From assembly GCA_963774625.1 (NCBI GenBank), contig CAVZFQ010000013.1:496001-560000 (forward strand): a DNA stretch of 64,000 nucleotides, given 5' to 3'. This DNA comes from VAXT01 sp963774625 (GTDB taxonomy: Bacteria; Actinomycetota; Thermoleophilia; Gaiellales; Gaiellaceae). Shown piece by piece: positions 1 through 9,440 of the stretch (the stretch's first letter is position 1; the number at the start of each line of letters is the position of its first letter). The position numbers were made by a program, and so were the translations under genes. Under the pieces are notes generated by a model, which did no database searches, was not told the origin of the DNA, and saw nothing but the letters and a program-made list of their open reading frames with translations.

Positions 1-311
1 CCGGCTAGGGAGGCGATGACCTCGTTCGCGTTCATGTTCGACGACGTGCCCGACCCGGTCTGGAAGACGTCGATCGGGAACTGATCGGCCAGCTCGCCCG
101 TGGCGACCCGGTCGGCGGCGGCCGCGATGCGCTCGGCCTTCTCGGCATCGAGGAGCCCCAGTTCGGCGTTCACCCGTGCGGCCGCTGCCTTGATACGGCC
201 GAGCCAGGCGGCGACGGAGGGCGGAATCGGCTGGCCGGAAACCTGGAAGTTCTCGACGGCTTTACGGGTCTCCACGCCCCAGAGCTCCTGCCTCTCGTCG
301 GTCGCCGCCAC
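1..311 (-). CDS. fumC: Class II fumarate hydratase, N-terminal part (runs off the window)
   Basis: Fumarase interconverts fumarate and malate in the cytosolic TCA cycle. About 103 residues are visible. Reading leftward from a GTG at 311, the protein has LWGVETRKAVENF near residue 11, matching the N-terminal region of the fumarase/aspartase superfamily. Near the window edge it has FPIDVFQTGSGTSSNMNANE, the substrate-binding signature of class II fumarases. Aspartase and other superfamily members share part of this, but the QTGSGTSSNMN form favours fumarase. The N-terminus is somewhat shorter than usual before the WG motif. The GTG follows a CGGAGG run closely, so the start is not certain. The catalytic C-terminal half lies outside the window. 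The gene is followed upstream by a palindromic element at 344-509. Confidence 0.9.
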   Translation of the reverse strand, partial: MAATDERQELWGVETRKAVENFQVSGQPIPPSVAAWLGRIKAAAARVNAELGLLDAEKAERIAAAADRVATGELADQFPIDVFQTGSGTSSNMNANEVIASLA

Positions 312-343
312 GCCTCCGAGTTTAGCCCCGGCTCTCGGGAGCG

Positions 344-509
344 CTAGGAGGGTTTGGTGGAATTGACTCGTCGCCGGGGTGCGATGGTCGTTCCGGGGCA
401 AGGACGCAGGGAGCCCCAATGCTTTTCAGCATTGGGGCGACTGAGGACGCCGCCTCGGGGCGAGCAGCGCGGCCCGGCGGCACAGATCCATTTCGTCAAA
501 CCCTCCTAG
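344..509. repeat. 166-bp imperfect palindrome with nested perfect hairpin
   Basis: The ends are a perfect 13-bp inverted repeat: CTAGGAGGGTTTG at 344-356 and its reverse complement at 497-509. The interior arms continue to match at roughly 70% by eye. The exact centre is a perfect 9-bp hairpin, CCCCAATGC at 414-422 and GCATTGGGG at 429-437, with the loop TTTTCA. The whole interval between fumC and the PLDc-like gene is therefore one large foldback, and the right arm contains the stop codon of the PLDc-like gene (506-508). There is no T tract, so it is not a standard terminator. A MITE-like or REP-like mobile palindrome, or a structured RNA, would fit; I do not recognise the family. Confidence 0.6.
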
Positions 510-697
510 GAAGCTTGCGAGCTGTCAGGCCGGAGCATCGTGTAGACGAGCAAGCCGATGAACGGAAACACGAGCATCGCCACGGCCCACAGTGCCTTGG
601 ACCCGCCGGAGAGATCAGCCCGCTTGAAGACGTCGAACAACGCCCGGACCCAGAAGACGAGAAAGAGCGCGATGATGGCGAGAATGAGGAGCCGCAT
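506..697 (-). CDS. Small PLDc_N-type membrane protein
   Basis: A 63-residue protein with two hydrophobic segments (about residues 1-17 and 35-55) separated by a short polar loop containing W, RALFDVFKR and a conserved-looking KALWAVAMLVFPFIG. This layout is that of the phospholipase D nuclease N-terminal (PLDc_N) family of small two-helix membrane proteins. These have no known enzymatic role on their own. The start is ATG at 697. The gene lies 28 bp downstream of the zinc-ribbon gene on the same strand and could be co-transcribed with it. Its last codons and stop fall in the right arm of the palindrome at 344-509, so that element abuts or has replaced its original 3' end. Confidence 0.75.
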   Translation of the reverse strand: MRLLILAIIALFLVFWVRALFDVFKRADLSGGSKALWAVAMLVFPFIGLLVYTMLRPDSSQAS

Positions 698-725
698 GAG
701 CCTGCGACGAGCTTACTCAAGCTGG

Positions 726-983
726 CTAGATCAGGCGTAGTCGCCGGCGCTCCGGCGGGAACTCACGCAGCGCGCGGCGAACCAGCTCGGAGAGATCGGC
801 GGGAGTGGCCCAGCCGACATAGCCGCAGCGAGCGCACTCGCCGGCTTCGACGCTGCCCGAGCCGTTGGCGACTTTACGCCGCTCACCGCATCCGAGACAT
901 TCAACCGTTACGCGATCCACCTCACTGCTTTCGGCACAAGCCAACGAGCGGGCCTCCCTCGGATGAGGGATGCGCAGGCTCAT
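726..983 (-). CDS. Small zinc-ribbon protein, function unknown
   Basis: An 85-residue protein with two CxxC knuckles, CLGCGERR around residues 29-36 and CARCGYVGWA around residues 50-59, which should bind one zinc ion. The C-terminus is arginine-rich with a short amphipathic helix (DLSELVRRALREF). No catalytic motif is visible. The start is ATG at 983. It sits between the ferredoxin reductase gene and the PLDc-like gene on the same strand with short gaps. I do not recognise a specific family; a nucleic-acid or protein-binding zinc ribbon is the conservative reading. Confidence 0.65.
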   Translation of the reverse strand: MSLRIPHPREARSLACAESSEVDRVTVECLGCGERRKVANGSGSVEAGECARCGYVGWATPADLSELVRRALREFPPERRRLRLI

Positions 984-1020
984 TCGCCCGGGGCGGTGAG
1001 AGCACCTCCCACGGACCGGG

Positions 1021-2034
1021 CTAGTCGGTGGAGTACTTGGGCTGGACCTTCTCCCCCCGAATGTGTGCGATCGCGTTGTTCGCCGCGATCGCGGCCTCGC
1101 CCATACCGATCGTGATCAGCGTGATCTTGCCCGGATAACCGGCCACGTCACCCGCGGCGTAGATCCGCGGGAGGTTCGTCTCCATCGTCATCGGGTCGAC
1201 CTTCAGCTGCCGCTTGCCCTCCAGCTCGATGCCCCACTCCGCGATCGCGCCCAGGTGAGAGTGGAAGCCGAGCAGCGTGATGAGCGCCTCGCAATCGACG
1301 CGCTCGACCTCGCCGGTGGTCGTGTTCTCGATGGACACGGCCTGGATCGAACCGTCCCCGTGCACCTCGCGCACCTCGTGCGGAGTCATGATCCGGACGC
1401 GCCCCTCTTCCTCGAGCTTCTTCGCCTCGTTCAGGGATGACTCGAGTGCGCGGAAGCGGTCACGACGATGCACGAGCGCGATCGGCGTACGGGCCGTGTC
1501 CTGGAGGCCGAGCGTCCAGTCGAGCGCCGAATCGCCGCCGCCGACGATCACGCAGGCCTTGTCCTTGAACACCTCTTTCTGGCGCACGAAGTAGTGCAGC
1601 CCCTTGCCCTCCCACCGATCGATGTCGTCGACGCCCAGCTTGCGCGGCTCGAAGGCTCCGTGCCCGGCGGTGACGATCAGCGCGCGCGACAGGTACGGCC
1701 CGCCTTTGGCCGTCGCCAGCGCGAAGAGCTCCTCTCCGTTCTCGTCGACGCGCTCGAGCGTCTTGGCCTCCTCGCCGAGAATGACCTCGGCTCCGTACTG
1801 GAGACCTTGCTCCGCGCACATGTCGACGAGCTTCTGACCGAGGATCTTGGGGTGGCCGGCCACGTCGTAGACGTGCTTCTCGGGATAGGTCGCAGCGACC
1901 TGGCCGCCGAGCTGCTCGAGGCTCTCGACGATACGCACTGATGCGTCGCGGTGACCGGCGTAGTAGGCGGCGGCGAGCCCGGTCGGACCTGCTCCCAGGA
2001 TCGTGATGTCAACGACGCCGTTACTGCTCGCCAT
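1021..2034 (-). CDS. Ferredoxin--NADP(+) reductase, thioredoxin-reductase-like type
   Basis: A flavoprotein of 337 residues that would pass electrons between NADPH and ferredoxin in the cytosol. The FAD-binding GAGPTG lies at residues 14-19, an NADPH-binding VGGGDSALD near residue 165, and the second FAD motif AAGDVAGYPGK near residue 293. The CxxC redox pair of true thioredoxin reductases is absent, which together with the length places it with the TrxR-like ferredoxin-NADP reductases (YumC/FNR2 group). The start is ATG at 2034. It follows the ErpA-type carrier gene by about 30 bp on the same strand, so Fe-S assembly and ferredoxin reduction may be co-expressed. Confidence 0.88.
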   Translation of the reverse strand: MASSNGVVDITILGAGPTGLAAAYYAGHRDASVRIVESLEQLGGQVAATYPEKHVYDVAGHPKILGQKLVDMCAEQGLQYGAEVILGEEAKTLERVDENGEELFALATAKGGPYLSRALIVTAGHGAFEPRKLGVDDIDRWEGKGLHYFVRQKEVFKDKACVIVGGGDSALDWTLGLQDTARTPIALVHRRDRFRALESSLNEAKKLEEEGRVRIMTPHEVREVHGDGSIQAVSIENTTTGEVERVDCEALITLLGFHSHLGAIAEWGIELEGKRQLKVDPMTMETNLPRIYAAGDVAGYPGKITLITIGMGEAAIAANNAIAHIRGEKVQPKYSTD

Positions 2035-2064
2035 TGCGGGAGATGCTAGTGCTCGAACGTCGAG

Positions 2065-2478
2065 CTAGTGCGAGCAGCCCGAGCCGCAGCCACCGGCTGC
2101 ATGAGGATCCGCCCCGGCCGCAGCCTCGTCCTCCACCTGGAAGGAGTGGCCGCAACCGCACGCCGACGTCGCGTTCGGGTTGTTGATGGCAAACCCGCCC
2201 TGGAGGCCGTCCACGTAGTCGATCTCCGTCCCGCTCAGGTACGGAGCGCTGAACGGGTCGACCACGATCTGGATGCCGTGCGAGTGAAGCTCGAGGTCGC
2301 CGGCCTGTGGGGCCTGGTCGAACCCGAGCGCGTATTCGAAGCCCGAGCAGCCACCGCCCTGCACCGCGATGCGGAGCACGCCCGCCTCGGTCTCGCCCTC
2401 CTCGGCCATGAGCGCCTTGATCTTCGTCGCAGCGCCCTCGCTGAGGGAGACGATGGTCTCGTGTTCGACTGTTGCCAT
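2065..2478 (-). CDS. erpA: A-type iron-sulfur cluster carrier/insertion protein
   Basis: A 137-residue HesB/IscA/ErpA-family protein that accepts Fe-S clusters and delivers them to apoproteins. The three conserved cysteines are present: C44 in GGGCSGFEYAL, and C107 and C109 in SACGCGHSF. ErpA rather than IscA is a guess from the motifs and the context. The reading frame is open to 2544, but ATG at 2478 (MATVEHE) gives the family's usual N-terminus. The C-terminal tail is unusual, adding more cysteines and histidines (GGCGSGCSH). It is divergent from nuoA, whose product complex needs many Fe-S clusters. Confidence 0.85.
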   Translation of the reverse strand: MATVEHETIVSLSEGAATKIKALMAEEGETEAGVLRIAVQGGGCSGFEYALGFDQAPQAGDLELHSHGIQIVVDPFSAPYLSGTEIDYVDGLQGGFAINNPNATSACGCGHSFQVEDEAAAGADPHAAGGCGSGCSH

Positions 2479-2641
2479 CTGGACGCATCGTAGCAGCGTG
2501 CCCCGGCGTTCCCGACCCCCGAAAAGGGGTCGAGCTTGTAACACCAGATACCCGCACGGTTGAGCGGTTTCGCCAGTCGCTCGTAGCGCTCTTCAGCGTG
2601 GTACGTTTCCGGCGTCTTGGCCCAGGCCGGCTGCCTCGCAA
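2479..2641. other. Divergent intergenic region erpA-nuoA with hairpin
   Basis: This 163-bp gap must hold promoters for erpA (leftward) and the nuo operon (rightward). The clearest element is a 7-bp hairpin, CGACCCC at 2513-2519 and GGGGTCG at 2526-2532, with a six-base loop. I see no convincing -35/-10 pair. Confidence 0.4.
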
Positions 2642-3004
2642 ATGCTCGATAGCTGGCTTCCCTTTCTGATCTACGGGAGCCTGGCAGTGGCGATCCCGGC
2701 CTCGATGATCGCGATGTCCTTCCTGTTCGCAACGCGGCCCAAGCGAAGGGTGCGCACGCGGACGCTCGCATTCGAGTCGGGCGTGTCGCTCGGGCCGCCG
2801 AGACTGCAGCGTTTCACGATCAGCTTCTACTTGACGGCGATGCTCTTCGTCGTCTTCGACGTCGAGATCGTCTTTCTCTACCCGCTTGCCGTCGTGCTGG
2901 AGCAGCTCGGGTGGTTCGGGTTCGTCGAGCTCTCGTTCTTCCTCGGCATCCTCGCCGTGGCCTACGTCTACATCTGGCGAAAGGGGGCACTCAAGTGGCG
3001 GTGA
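2642..3004 (+). CDS. nuoA: NADH-quinone oxidoreductase subunit A
   Basis: A 120-residue membrane subunit of NDH-1 (complex I), which couples NADH oxidation to quinone reduction and proton pumping. Three hydrophobic helices lie near residues 5-30, 60-85 and 90-112. The conserved loop FESGVSLGPPRLQRFTISFY matches the NuoA family (the C of the common FECG is S here). DVEIVFLYP is the conserved acidic membrane motif. It starts at ATG 2642 and is the first gene of a complete nuoA-N operon. It overlaps nuoB by 10 bases. Confidence 0.95.
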   Translation: MLDSWLPFLIYGSLAVAIPASMIAMSFLFATRPKRRVRTRTLAFESGVSLGPPRLQRFTISFYLTAMLFVVFDVEIVFLYPLAVVLEQLGWFGFVELSFFLGILAVAYVYIWRKGALKWR

Positions 3005-3579
3005 GAAAGAAGCAACGGCTCGCCGACTACGGCCTCAACTCGGAGCGAGTGCTGTGGCGCGGTAAGGGCCCCGGAGTCTTCGAGCAGGAGCTCTCGCCGC
3101 TCGAGGACCGGCTCATGCTCTCGACCGTGGACAAGGCCGTGGCGTGGGCGCAGGGCAGCTCGATCTGGCCGGACACGTTCGGCCTCGCCTGCTGCGCGAT
3201 CGAGATGATGTCGATCGTCTCGTCCCGATACGACATCGCGCGCTTCGGCGCCGAGGTCTTCCGCTCCTCGCCGCGACAGGCGGACCTGCTCATCGTCTCG
3301 GGGCGCGTGGCGCACAAGATGGCTGCGCCGCTCCGCCAGATCTACGACCAGATGCTCGAGCCGAAGTGGGTGATCGCCATGGGCGCCTGCGCCAGCTCGG
3401 GCGGGATGTTCAACAACTACACGATCCTCCAGGGCGTCGACAAGATCGTCGCCGTCGACATCCACGTACCGGGCTGCCCACCGCGGCCGGAGGCGCTCGT
3501 CGAGGGGATCGTCCGCCTCCAGGAGAAGATCAAGGCGGGGGTGCCGCCGGCCTACGAGATCCGGGGCGTCGCAAGCTGA
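2995..3579 (+). CDS. nuoB: NADH-quinone oxidoreductase subunit B
   Basis: A 194-residue peripheral-arm subunit carrying the terminal cluster N2 that reduces quinone. Cluster ligands are the adjacent C66-C67 in GLACCAIEMM, the cysteine in MGACASSGG and the cysteine in VPGCPPRPE. The frame is open further upstream, but GTG at 2995 sits 7 bases after a GGGGG run (2983-2987) within the end of nuoA. GTG 3001 is an alternative. The N-terminus is basic (MAVRKKQRL). Typical length for the family. Confidence 0.95.
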   Translation: MAVRKKQRLADYGLNSERVLWRGKGPGVFEQELSPLEDRLMLSTVDKAVAWAQGSSIWPDTFGLACCAIEMMSIVSSRYDIARFGAEVFRSSPRQADLLIVSGRVAHKMAAPLRQIYDQMLEPKWVIAMGACASSGGMFNNYTILQGVDKIVAVDIHVPGCPPRPEALVEGIVRLQEKIKAGVPPAYEIRGVAS

Positions 3580-3605
3580 GCCCCTTCGAAGGAGTCCCCG
3601 GTCTC

Positions 3606-4145
3606 GTGGAGCGCCGCGAGGCACACGGCGAGACGACGCTCGTGGTCGACCCTGCACGGCTGCTCGAGGCCTGCACGTTCCTCCGTGACGAGGAGGGGTT
3701 CGCGCTGCTCTCCGACATCACGGCGGTGGACTACCTGGGGTGGGGTGAAAAGGGTGTGGCGGGTTATTTCGGCACCGGCACCGGCCGTGACCTGAACACT
3801 CCCGCGGGACAAGGCGCCTCGGTGCATTCGCAGGGCTTTGCCCGCTCACCCGAGCCGAAGCCCACACGCTTCGCGATCAACTACCACCTCCTCGCCGTCG
3901 TCCCGGGTGCGCCCCGAGTCCGGGTTCAGGTCTGGGTCGAGGAGAACCAGCCGGTCCCCAGCGTGATCGAGATCTGGCCGACCGCCGACTGGCACGAGCG
4001 TGAGCAGTTCGACCTGATGGGCATCACCTTCGAGGGCCACCCCCATCTGCGCCGGATCATCATGGAAGACGACTGGGAGGGGCACCCGCTCCGCAAGGAC
4101 TATCCGCTCGGCGGCGAGCCCGTCCGTTTCTCGGGAGAAGAGTGA
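3606..4145 (+). CDS. nuoC: NADH-quinone oxidoreductase subunit C
   Basis: A 179-residue hydrophilic-arm subunit contacting NuoB and NuoD. The family signature WHEREQFDLMGITFEGHPHLRR and the following DDWEGHPLRKDYPL are near the C-terminus. Between about residues 50 and 85 there is an extra glycine-rich loop (GTGTGRDLNTPAGQG...) not typical of short bacterial NuoC. The start is taken as GTG 3606, 11 bases after AAGGAG (3589-3594). A CTG at 3576 overlapping the nuoB stop would add ten residues but lacks a ribosome site. The stop shares one base with the nuoD ATG (TGATG). Confidence 0.93.
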   Translation: MERREAHGETTLVVDPARLLEACTFLRDEEGFALLSDITAVDYLGWGEKGVAGYFGTGTGRDLNTPAGQGASVHSQGFARSPEPKPTRFAINYHLLAVVPGAPRVRVQVWVEENQPVPSVIEIWPTADWHEREQFDLMGITFEGHPHLRRIIMEDDWEGHPLRKDYPLGGEPVRFSGEE

Positions 4146-5404
4146 TGGCGGTCACCGAGCGCCGGAGGATCTACGAAGGCTCGCGGATCCCGTCTCCGAT
4201 CCCCTCCATGCTCGTGCTCCCCGAGGAGCTCCGCGCATCCGACGAGATCCTCCAGGTCAACTTCGGCCCGAACCACCCGTCGACCCACGGCGTCCTCCGG
4301 CTCGTCGTCGACCTCTCGGGCGAGCGCGTCGTCGGCCTCCGCGCGGTGATCGGCTACCTGCACACCGGCTTCGAGAAGAACATGGAGCAGAAGACGTGGT
4401 GGAAGGCGATCACCTACGCACCGCGCGTCGACTACGTCTCCTTCCAGAACAACGAGCTCGTCTTCGTGCTCGCCGTCGAGAAGCTCCTCGGCATCGAGGT
4501 GCCGCCGAAGGCCACCTGGATGCGCACGCTGCTCGCGGAGCTGAACCGGATCCACTCGCATCTCGTGTTCCTCGGGACCGCCGCGCTCGAGCTGGGAGCA
4601 ATCTCGATGTTCTGGTACTGCTTCCGCGAGCGCGACCAGATCCTCGACCTCTTCGAGATGGTCACCGGGTCTCGCATGCACACGCGGTACTACCAGGTGG
4701 GGGGTCTCGCCGAGGACATCCCGAAGGGCTTCTATCCCGAGGCCCGCAAGTTCTGCGAGTGGATGCCGCAGGCGATCGACGAGTACGAGACGATCCTCTC
4801 GCGCAACGAGATCTGGCTCGAGCGCACGCAGGGCATCGGGCTCCTCTCGGCTGATGACGCGATCGCGCTGGGCCAATCAGGGCCGGTGCTGCGGGCTTCT
4901 GCGGTCGACTGGGATCTGCGGCGGGACGAGGGGTACCTCGCCTATCCGGAGATCGATTTCGACGTTCCCGTCTACCCGAACGGCGATGTCTACGACCGCT
5001 ACAAGGTGCGGATCGACGAGATGCGCCAGTCGACGCGCATCGTCGAGCAGTGCCTCGACGCCATGCCCGAGGGCCCGTGGATCGCGGACGACCGCAAGGT
5101 CGTGCTCCCGCCGCGACACGAGCTGCACACGTCGATGGAGTCGCTCATCCACCACTTCAAGATCGTCACCGAGGGTTTTCTGGTGCCCGAGGGCGAGGTG
5201 TACGTGGCGGTCGAATCCCCACGCGGCGAGCTCGGGTGCTACCTGGTCTCCGACGGTGGGCCGCGGCCGTGGCGAGTCAAGTTCCGGGCCCCGTCCTTCG
5301 TCGCGCTCGAGGCGACCGCGACCTGCATGAGCGACGCGCTCATCGCCGATTTCATCGCCATCGTCGGCTCCCTCGACACGGTCATGGGCGAGGTCGACCG
5401 GTGA
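4145..5404 (+). CDS. nuoD: NADH-quinone oxidoreductase subunit D
   Basis: A 419-residue 49-kDa-type subunit that, with NuoB, forms the quinone-binding cavity. Motifs include NFGPNHPSTHGVLRL near residue 40, HTGFEKNMEQKTW near 76, the RIHSHL segment, and the C-terminal ESPRGELGCYLVSDG. It starts at ATG 4145 (a GTG three bases earlier is possible) and overlaps nuoE by four bases (GTGA). Family-typical length, no fusion with NuoC. Confidence 0.96.
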   Translation: MAVTERRRIYEGSRIPSPIPSMLVLPEELRASDEILQVNFGPNHPSTHGVLRLVVDLSGERVVGLRAVIGYLHTGFEKNMEQKTWWKAITYAPRVDYVSFQNNELVFVLAVEKLLGIEVPPKATWMRTLLAELNRIHSHLVFLGTAALELGAISMFWYCFRERDQILDLFEMVTGSRMHTRYYQVGGLAEDIPKGFYPEARKFCEWMPQAIDEYETILSRNEIWLERTQGIGLLSADDAIALGQSGPVLRASAVDWDLRRDEGYLAYPEIDFDVPVYPNGDVYDRYKVRIDEMRQSTRIVEQCLDAMPEGPWIADDRKVVLPPRHELHTSMESLIHHFKIVTEGFLVPEGEVYVAVESPRGELGCYLVSDGGPRPWRVKFRAPSFVALEATATCMSDALIADFIAIVGSLDTVMGEVDR

Positions 5405-5854
5405 CGCTCGCCGAGCAGATCCAGGAGATCGCAGCCGGCTACCCGCAGAGCAGGTCCGCGGTGCTGCCGGCGCTCCGGCTCGCGCAGGAGCAGTACGGCT
5501 GGCTGTCGCCCGACGCGCTCCGCGAGGTGGCCGACGCGCTCGACGTGACTCCGGCCTACTGCCAGGCCGTCGCATCCTTCTACGACATGTTCCACATGAG
5601 GCCTGTCGGCCGGCACCTGGTCGAGGTCTGCACGAACATCTCGTGCGCGCTCGTCGGCGCGCAGCAGGTGCTCGAGGCGTTCGAGTCGGAGCTCGGGGTC
5701 AAGACGGGCGAGACGACCGAGGACGGCGGCGTGACGCTCCGCGCGCTCGAGTGCGCCGGCGGCTGCGGCTGGGGCACCGTCGTCGCGATCGACCACAGGT
5801 ATCGCGAGCCGGTCAGGCCGGAGGACGTGCCGACGATCGTCAGCGAGCTGCGCG

Positions 5855-5862
<8 letters not shown>
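5401..5862 (+). CDS. nuoE: NADH-quinone oxidoreductase subunit E
   Basis: A 153-residue 24-kDa-type subunit with a thioredoxin-like fold holding the [2Fe-2S] cluster N1a in the NADH dehydrogenase module. The four ligands are visible as C-x4-C (CTNISC) and C-x3-C (ECAGGCGWG); the second motif is usually CLGAC or similar, so the ligand spacing is kept while neighbours differ. GTG 5401 overlaps the nuoD stop (GTGA). It overlaps nuoF by eight bases, favouring tight coupling of the NuoEF module. Confidence 0.95.
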
Positions 5863-7180
<1,318 letters not shown>

Positions 7181-7192
7181 GCAGCCGGGACC

Positions 7193-7215
7193 TGTCCGGT
7201 GCCTGGCACCGGACA
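7193..7215. repeat. REP-like perfect palindrome inside the nuo operon
   Basis: Two perfect 11-base arms, TGTCCGGTGCC and GGCACCGGACA, flank a single T. It lies in the only substantial gap (7181-7310) in the otherwise overlapping nuo operon. The core GTGCCTGGCAC (7199-7209) recurs twice in tandem at 25882-25903. No T tract follows, so it is unlikely to be an intrinsic terminator. Confidence 0.65.
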
Positions 7216-7310
7216 TGGCGAGACGGTGATTGGCCGTTGGCTACCGGAGGGCGGTTGCGAGCTTTTGACGGTGGAAAGCGTGGCCAAAGTCGCATGTCGG
7301 GAGAGGTCGC

Positions 7311-9440
7311 GTGAGCGCGCCGGAGCTCGTCACCGTCACGATCGACGGGCGCGAGGTGCAGGTTCCGAAGGGGACCGGCCTCGTCGAGACCGCACTGGCC
7401 GCTGGGATCGAGATCCCGGTCTTCTGTTACGAGCCGCGGCTCGGCCCGGCGATCGGTGCGTGCCGCATGTGCCTGGTCGAGGTCGAAGGAATGCCGAAGG
7501 TGCAGGCGGCCTGCGTGCTGAGCGCCCAGGACGGCATGGTCGTCTCCACCGCGCAGAGCTCCTCCGAGGCTGCCGAGGCGCAGAACGCGACGCTCGAGTT
7601 CATCCTCGTCAACCACCCCCTGGACTGCCCGGTCTGCGACAAGGGCGGCGAGTGCCCGCTGCAGGACCTGACGTTCCGTTGGGGCCCCGGTGCAACCCGC
7701 ATGGAGTTCCCGAAGCGCACCTTCGAGAAGCCGATCCCGATCTCGCCGACGATCGCGCTCGACCGCGAGCGCTGCATCCTCTGCTACCGCTGCACACGCT
7801 TCTCGGAGGGGGTGTCCGAGGACGGTCAGCTGATCGCGGAGAACAGAGGCGCGGCGTCGGTCATCGCCACTTTTCAGGACGAGCCGTACAAGGCGCCGTT
7901 CTCGGGAAACATCATCGAGCTGTGTCCCGTCGGCGCGCTGACCTCGACGCAGTACCGCTTCGAAGCGCGCCCCTGGGAGATCCAGAACGTCCCGACCGTC
8001 TGCGGCATGTGCCCGGTCGGTTGCAACGTCCATGCGACCACACGCGAGGGCAAGGTCAAGCGGATCCTCTCGAGGAACCATCCCGAGGTCGACCAGGGCT
8101 GGCTCTGCGACAAGGGCCGCTTCGCGTACGCGCACGTTCGCGCGCGTGACCGGATAACGGATCCGCTGCAGCGGATGGGGCCGCGCCGGTACGAGGAGAT
8201 CTCCTGGGAAGCGGCCCTGGACGAAGCGGAGCGGATGCTCCGGAAGGCTGAGGGCCGGATCGTGACCGCGTTGTCCGGCTCGGAGACGGTCGAGTCGGCC
8301 TACGCGCTCGCCAAGTTGCTTCGGCAGGGGCTCGGCGCGCATGCCGCCGTCCTGCCTGAAGAGGTTGACCCAACGCTGGACGCCTTCCGCGCCCCATTGT
8401 CCACGATCGGGGACGCCGAGATCGTCGTCGTCCTCGGCGACGATCCTGTGGTCGAGCGCGCGCCGATCGTGGATCTCTGGATCAGGGCCGCGCGCCGGAA
8501 CGGCGCCGAGCTCCTGACCTCGACCGACGACGAGGGCGTGCGGTCGAGCGAACGCGTCGTGGTCATCTGGTCGGGGCCGGGTGGAGAGGCGCTGCCGGCC
8601 CTAGCCGCGGAGCTCGGGATCGCGGACAAGCCTGGCTCAGCCGCGTTCCACCTGCCGGAGACGGCAAATGGCCGCGGGGTCGCAGACGCGTGGGCCGCGG
8701 CAGGGGACATCGACCCGGATGACCCCGAGCCGATCGGGCTCCTCATCGTCTCCGGTGACGAAGCCGTAGCCAACCCGGACGTTCGCGTCATGGCCGAGCA
8801 GGCCGAATCCGTGCTGGCGATCTCGATGTTCAGGACGCCGCTCATCGGCTGGGCCGATCTCGTCCTGCCGGGAACGAGCTACCTGGAGCGGGACGGCACC
8901 TATGTCAACCTCGAGGGTCGCCTGCAGCGCCTGCGGCGGGCGGTCATCCCGCCCGGCCCGGACGAGCTGGCCTGGCTGGCAAAGCTGGCTGAACGCTTCG
9001 ACGTCGAGCTCTCGCCGTACCCGTCCCAGGTGTTCGCCGAGATCTCGGCAATCGCGTACGGCGGCCTCGACTACGGCCTCGTCGGCGAGCACGCGCCGCT
9101 CCCGCCCCCGGTCGAGCTGGGGAAGGTCCAGAAGCCGAAGCGCACACGGGCCGCGTCCGGCAAGGGGCTCCGCCTGATCGCCTACAGGCCGCTGTTCTCA
9201 GGCCCCGCCGTCGAGCGCGTGCCGGAGCTGCATTTCCAGCGGCCGGGCCCCGAGGTGGAGCTCTCGCCCGACGACGCGCGGCGCCTCGGCGTCGCCGGCG
9301 GCCAGCTGGTGCACGTCAAGTCGAACGGCACGTCGGTCGAGCTTCGCGCGCGCGTGACCAAGGACCTGGCCGCCGGCGCCGTGCGCGTGCCGGGGCCGTA
9401 CGCAGGCGACCTCGGGACGCATGTCGAGGTCTCCCCATGA
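7311..9440 (+). CDS. nuoG: NADH-quinone oxidoreductase subunit G
   Basis: A 709-residue Fe-S subunit that wires electrons from NuoEF toward NuoI/NuoB. In order: an N-terminal 2Fe-2S ferredoxin domain (CYEPRLGPAIGACRMC), the HPLDCPVCDKGGECPLQD segment, a two-cluster region (CILCYRCTRF and ELCPVGAL), and a molybdopterin-oxidoreductase-like domain starting CGMCPVGCN near residue 225. The molybdopterin domain is expected to be non-catalytic in NDH-1. GTG 7311 follows GGGAGAGG (7299-7306). The usual stop/start overlap with nuoF is missing. Confidence 0.95.
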   Translation: MSAPELVTVTIDGREVQVPKGTGLVETALAAGIEIPVFCYEPRLGPAIGACRMCLVEVEGMPKVQAACVLSAQDGMVVSTAQSSSEAAEAQNATLEFILVNHPLDCPVCDKGGECPLQDLTFRWGPGATRMEFPKRTFEKPIPISPTIALDRERCILCYRCTRFSEGVSEDGQLIAENRGAASVIATFQDEPYKAPFSGNIIELCPVGALTSTQYRFEARPWEIQNVPTVCGMCPVGCNVHATTREGKVKRILSRNHPEVDQGWLCDKGRFAYAHVRARDRITDPLQRMGPRRYEEISWEAALDEAERMLRKAEGRIVTALSGSETVESAYALAKLLRQGLGAHAAVLPEEVDPTLDAFRAPLSTIGDAEIVVVLGDDPVVERAPIVDLWIRAARRNGAELLTSTDDEGVRSSERVVVIWSGPGGEALPALAAELGIADKPGSAAFHLPETANGRGVADAWAAAGDIDPDDPEPIGLLIVSGDEAVANPDVRVMAEQAESVLAISMFRTPLIGWADLVLPGTSYLERDGTYVNLEGRLQRLRRAVIPPGPDELAWLAKLAERFDVELSPYPSQVFAEISAIAYGGLDYGLVGEHAPLPPPVELGKVQKPKRTRAASGKGLRLIAYRPLFSGPAVERVPELHFQRPGPEVELSPDDARRLGVAGGQLVHVKSNGTSVELRARVTKDLAAGAVRVPGPYAGDLGTHVEVSP

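Noticed and set aside
7193..7215. Intrinsic terminator between nuoF and nuoG
   Set aside because: No T tract and it would separate essential subunits of one complex; the core repeats elsewhere, fitting a REP-like element better.
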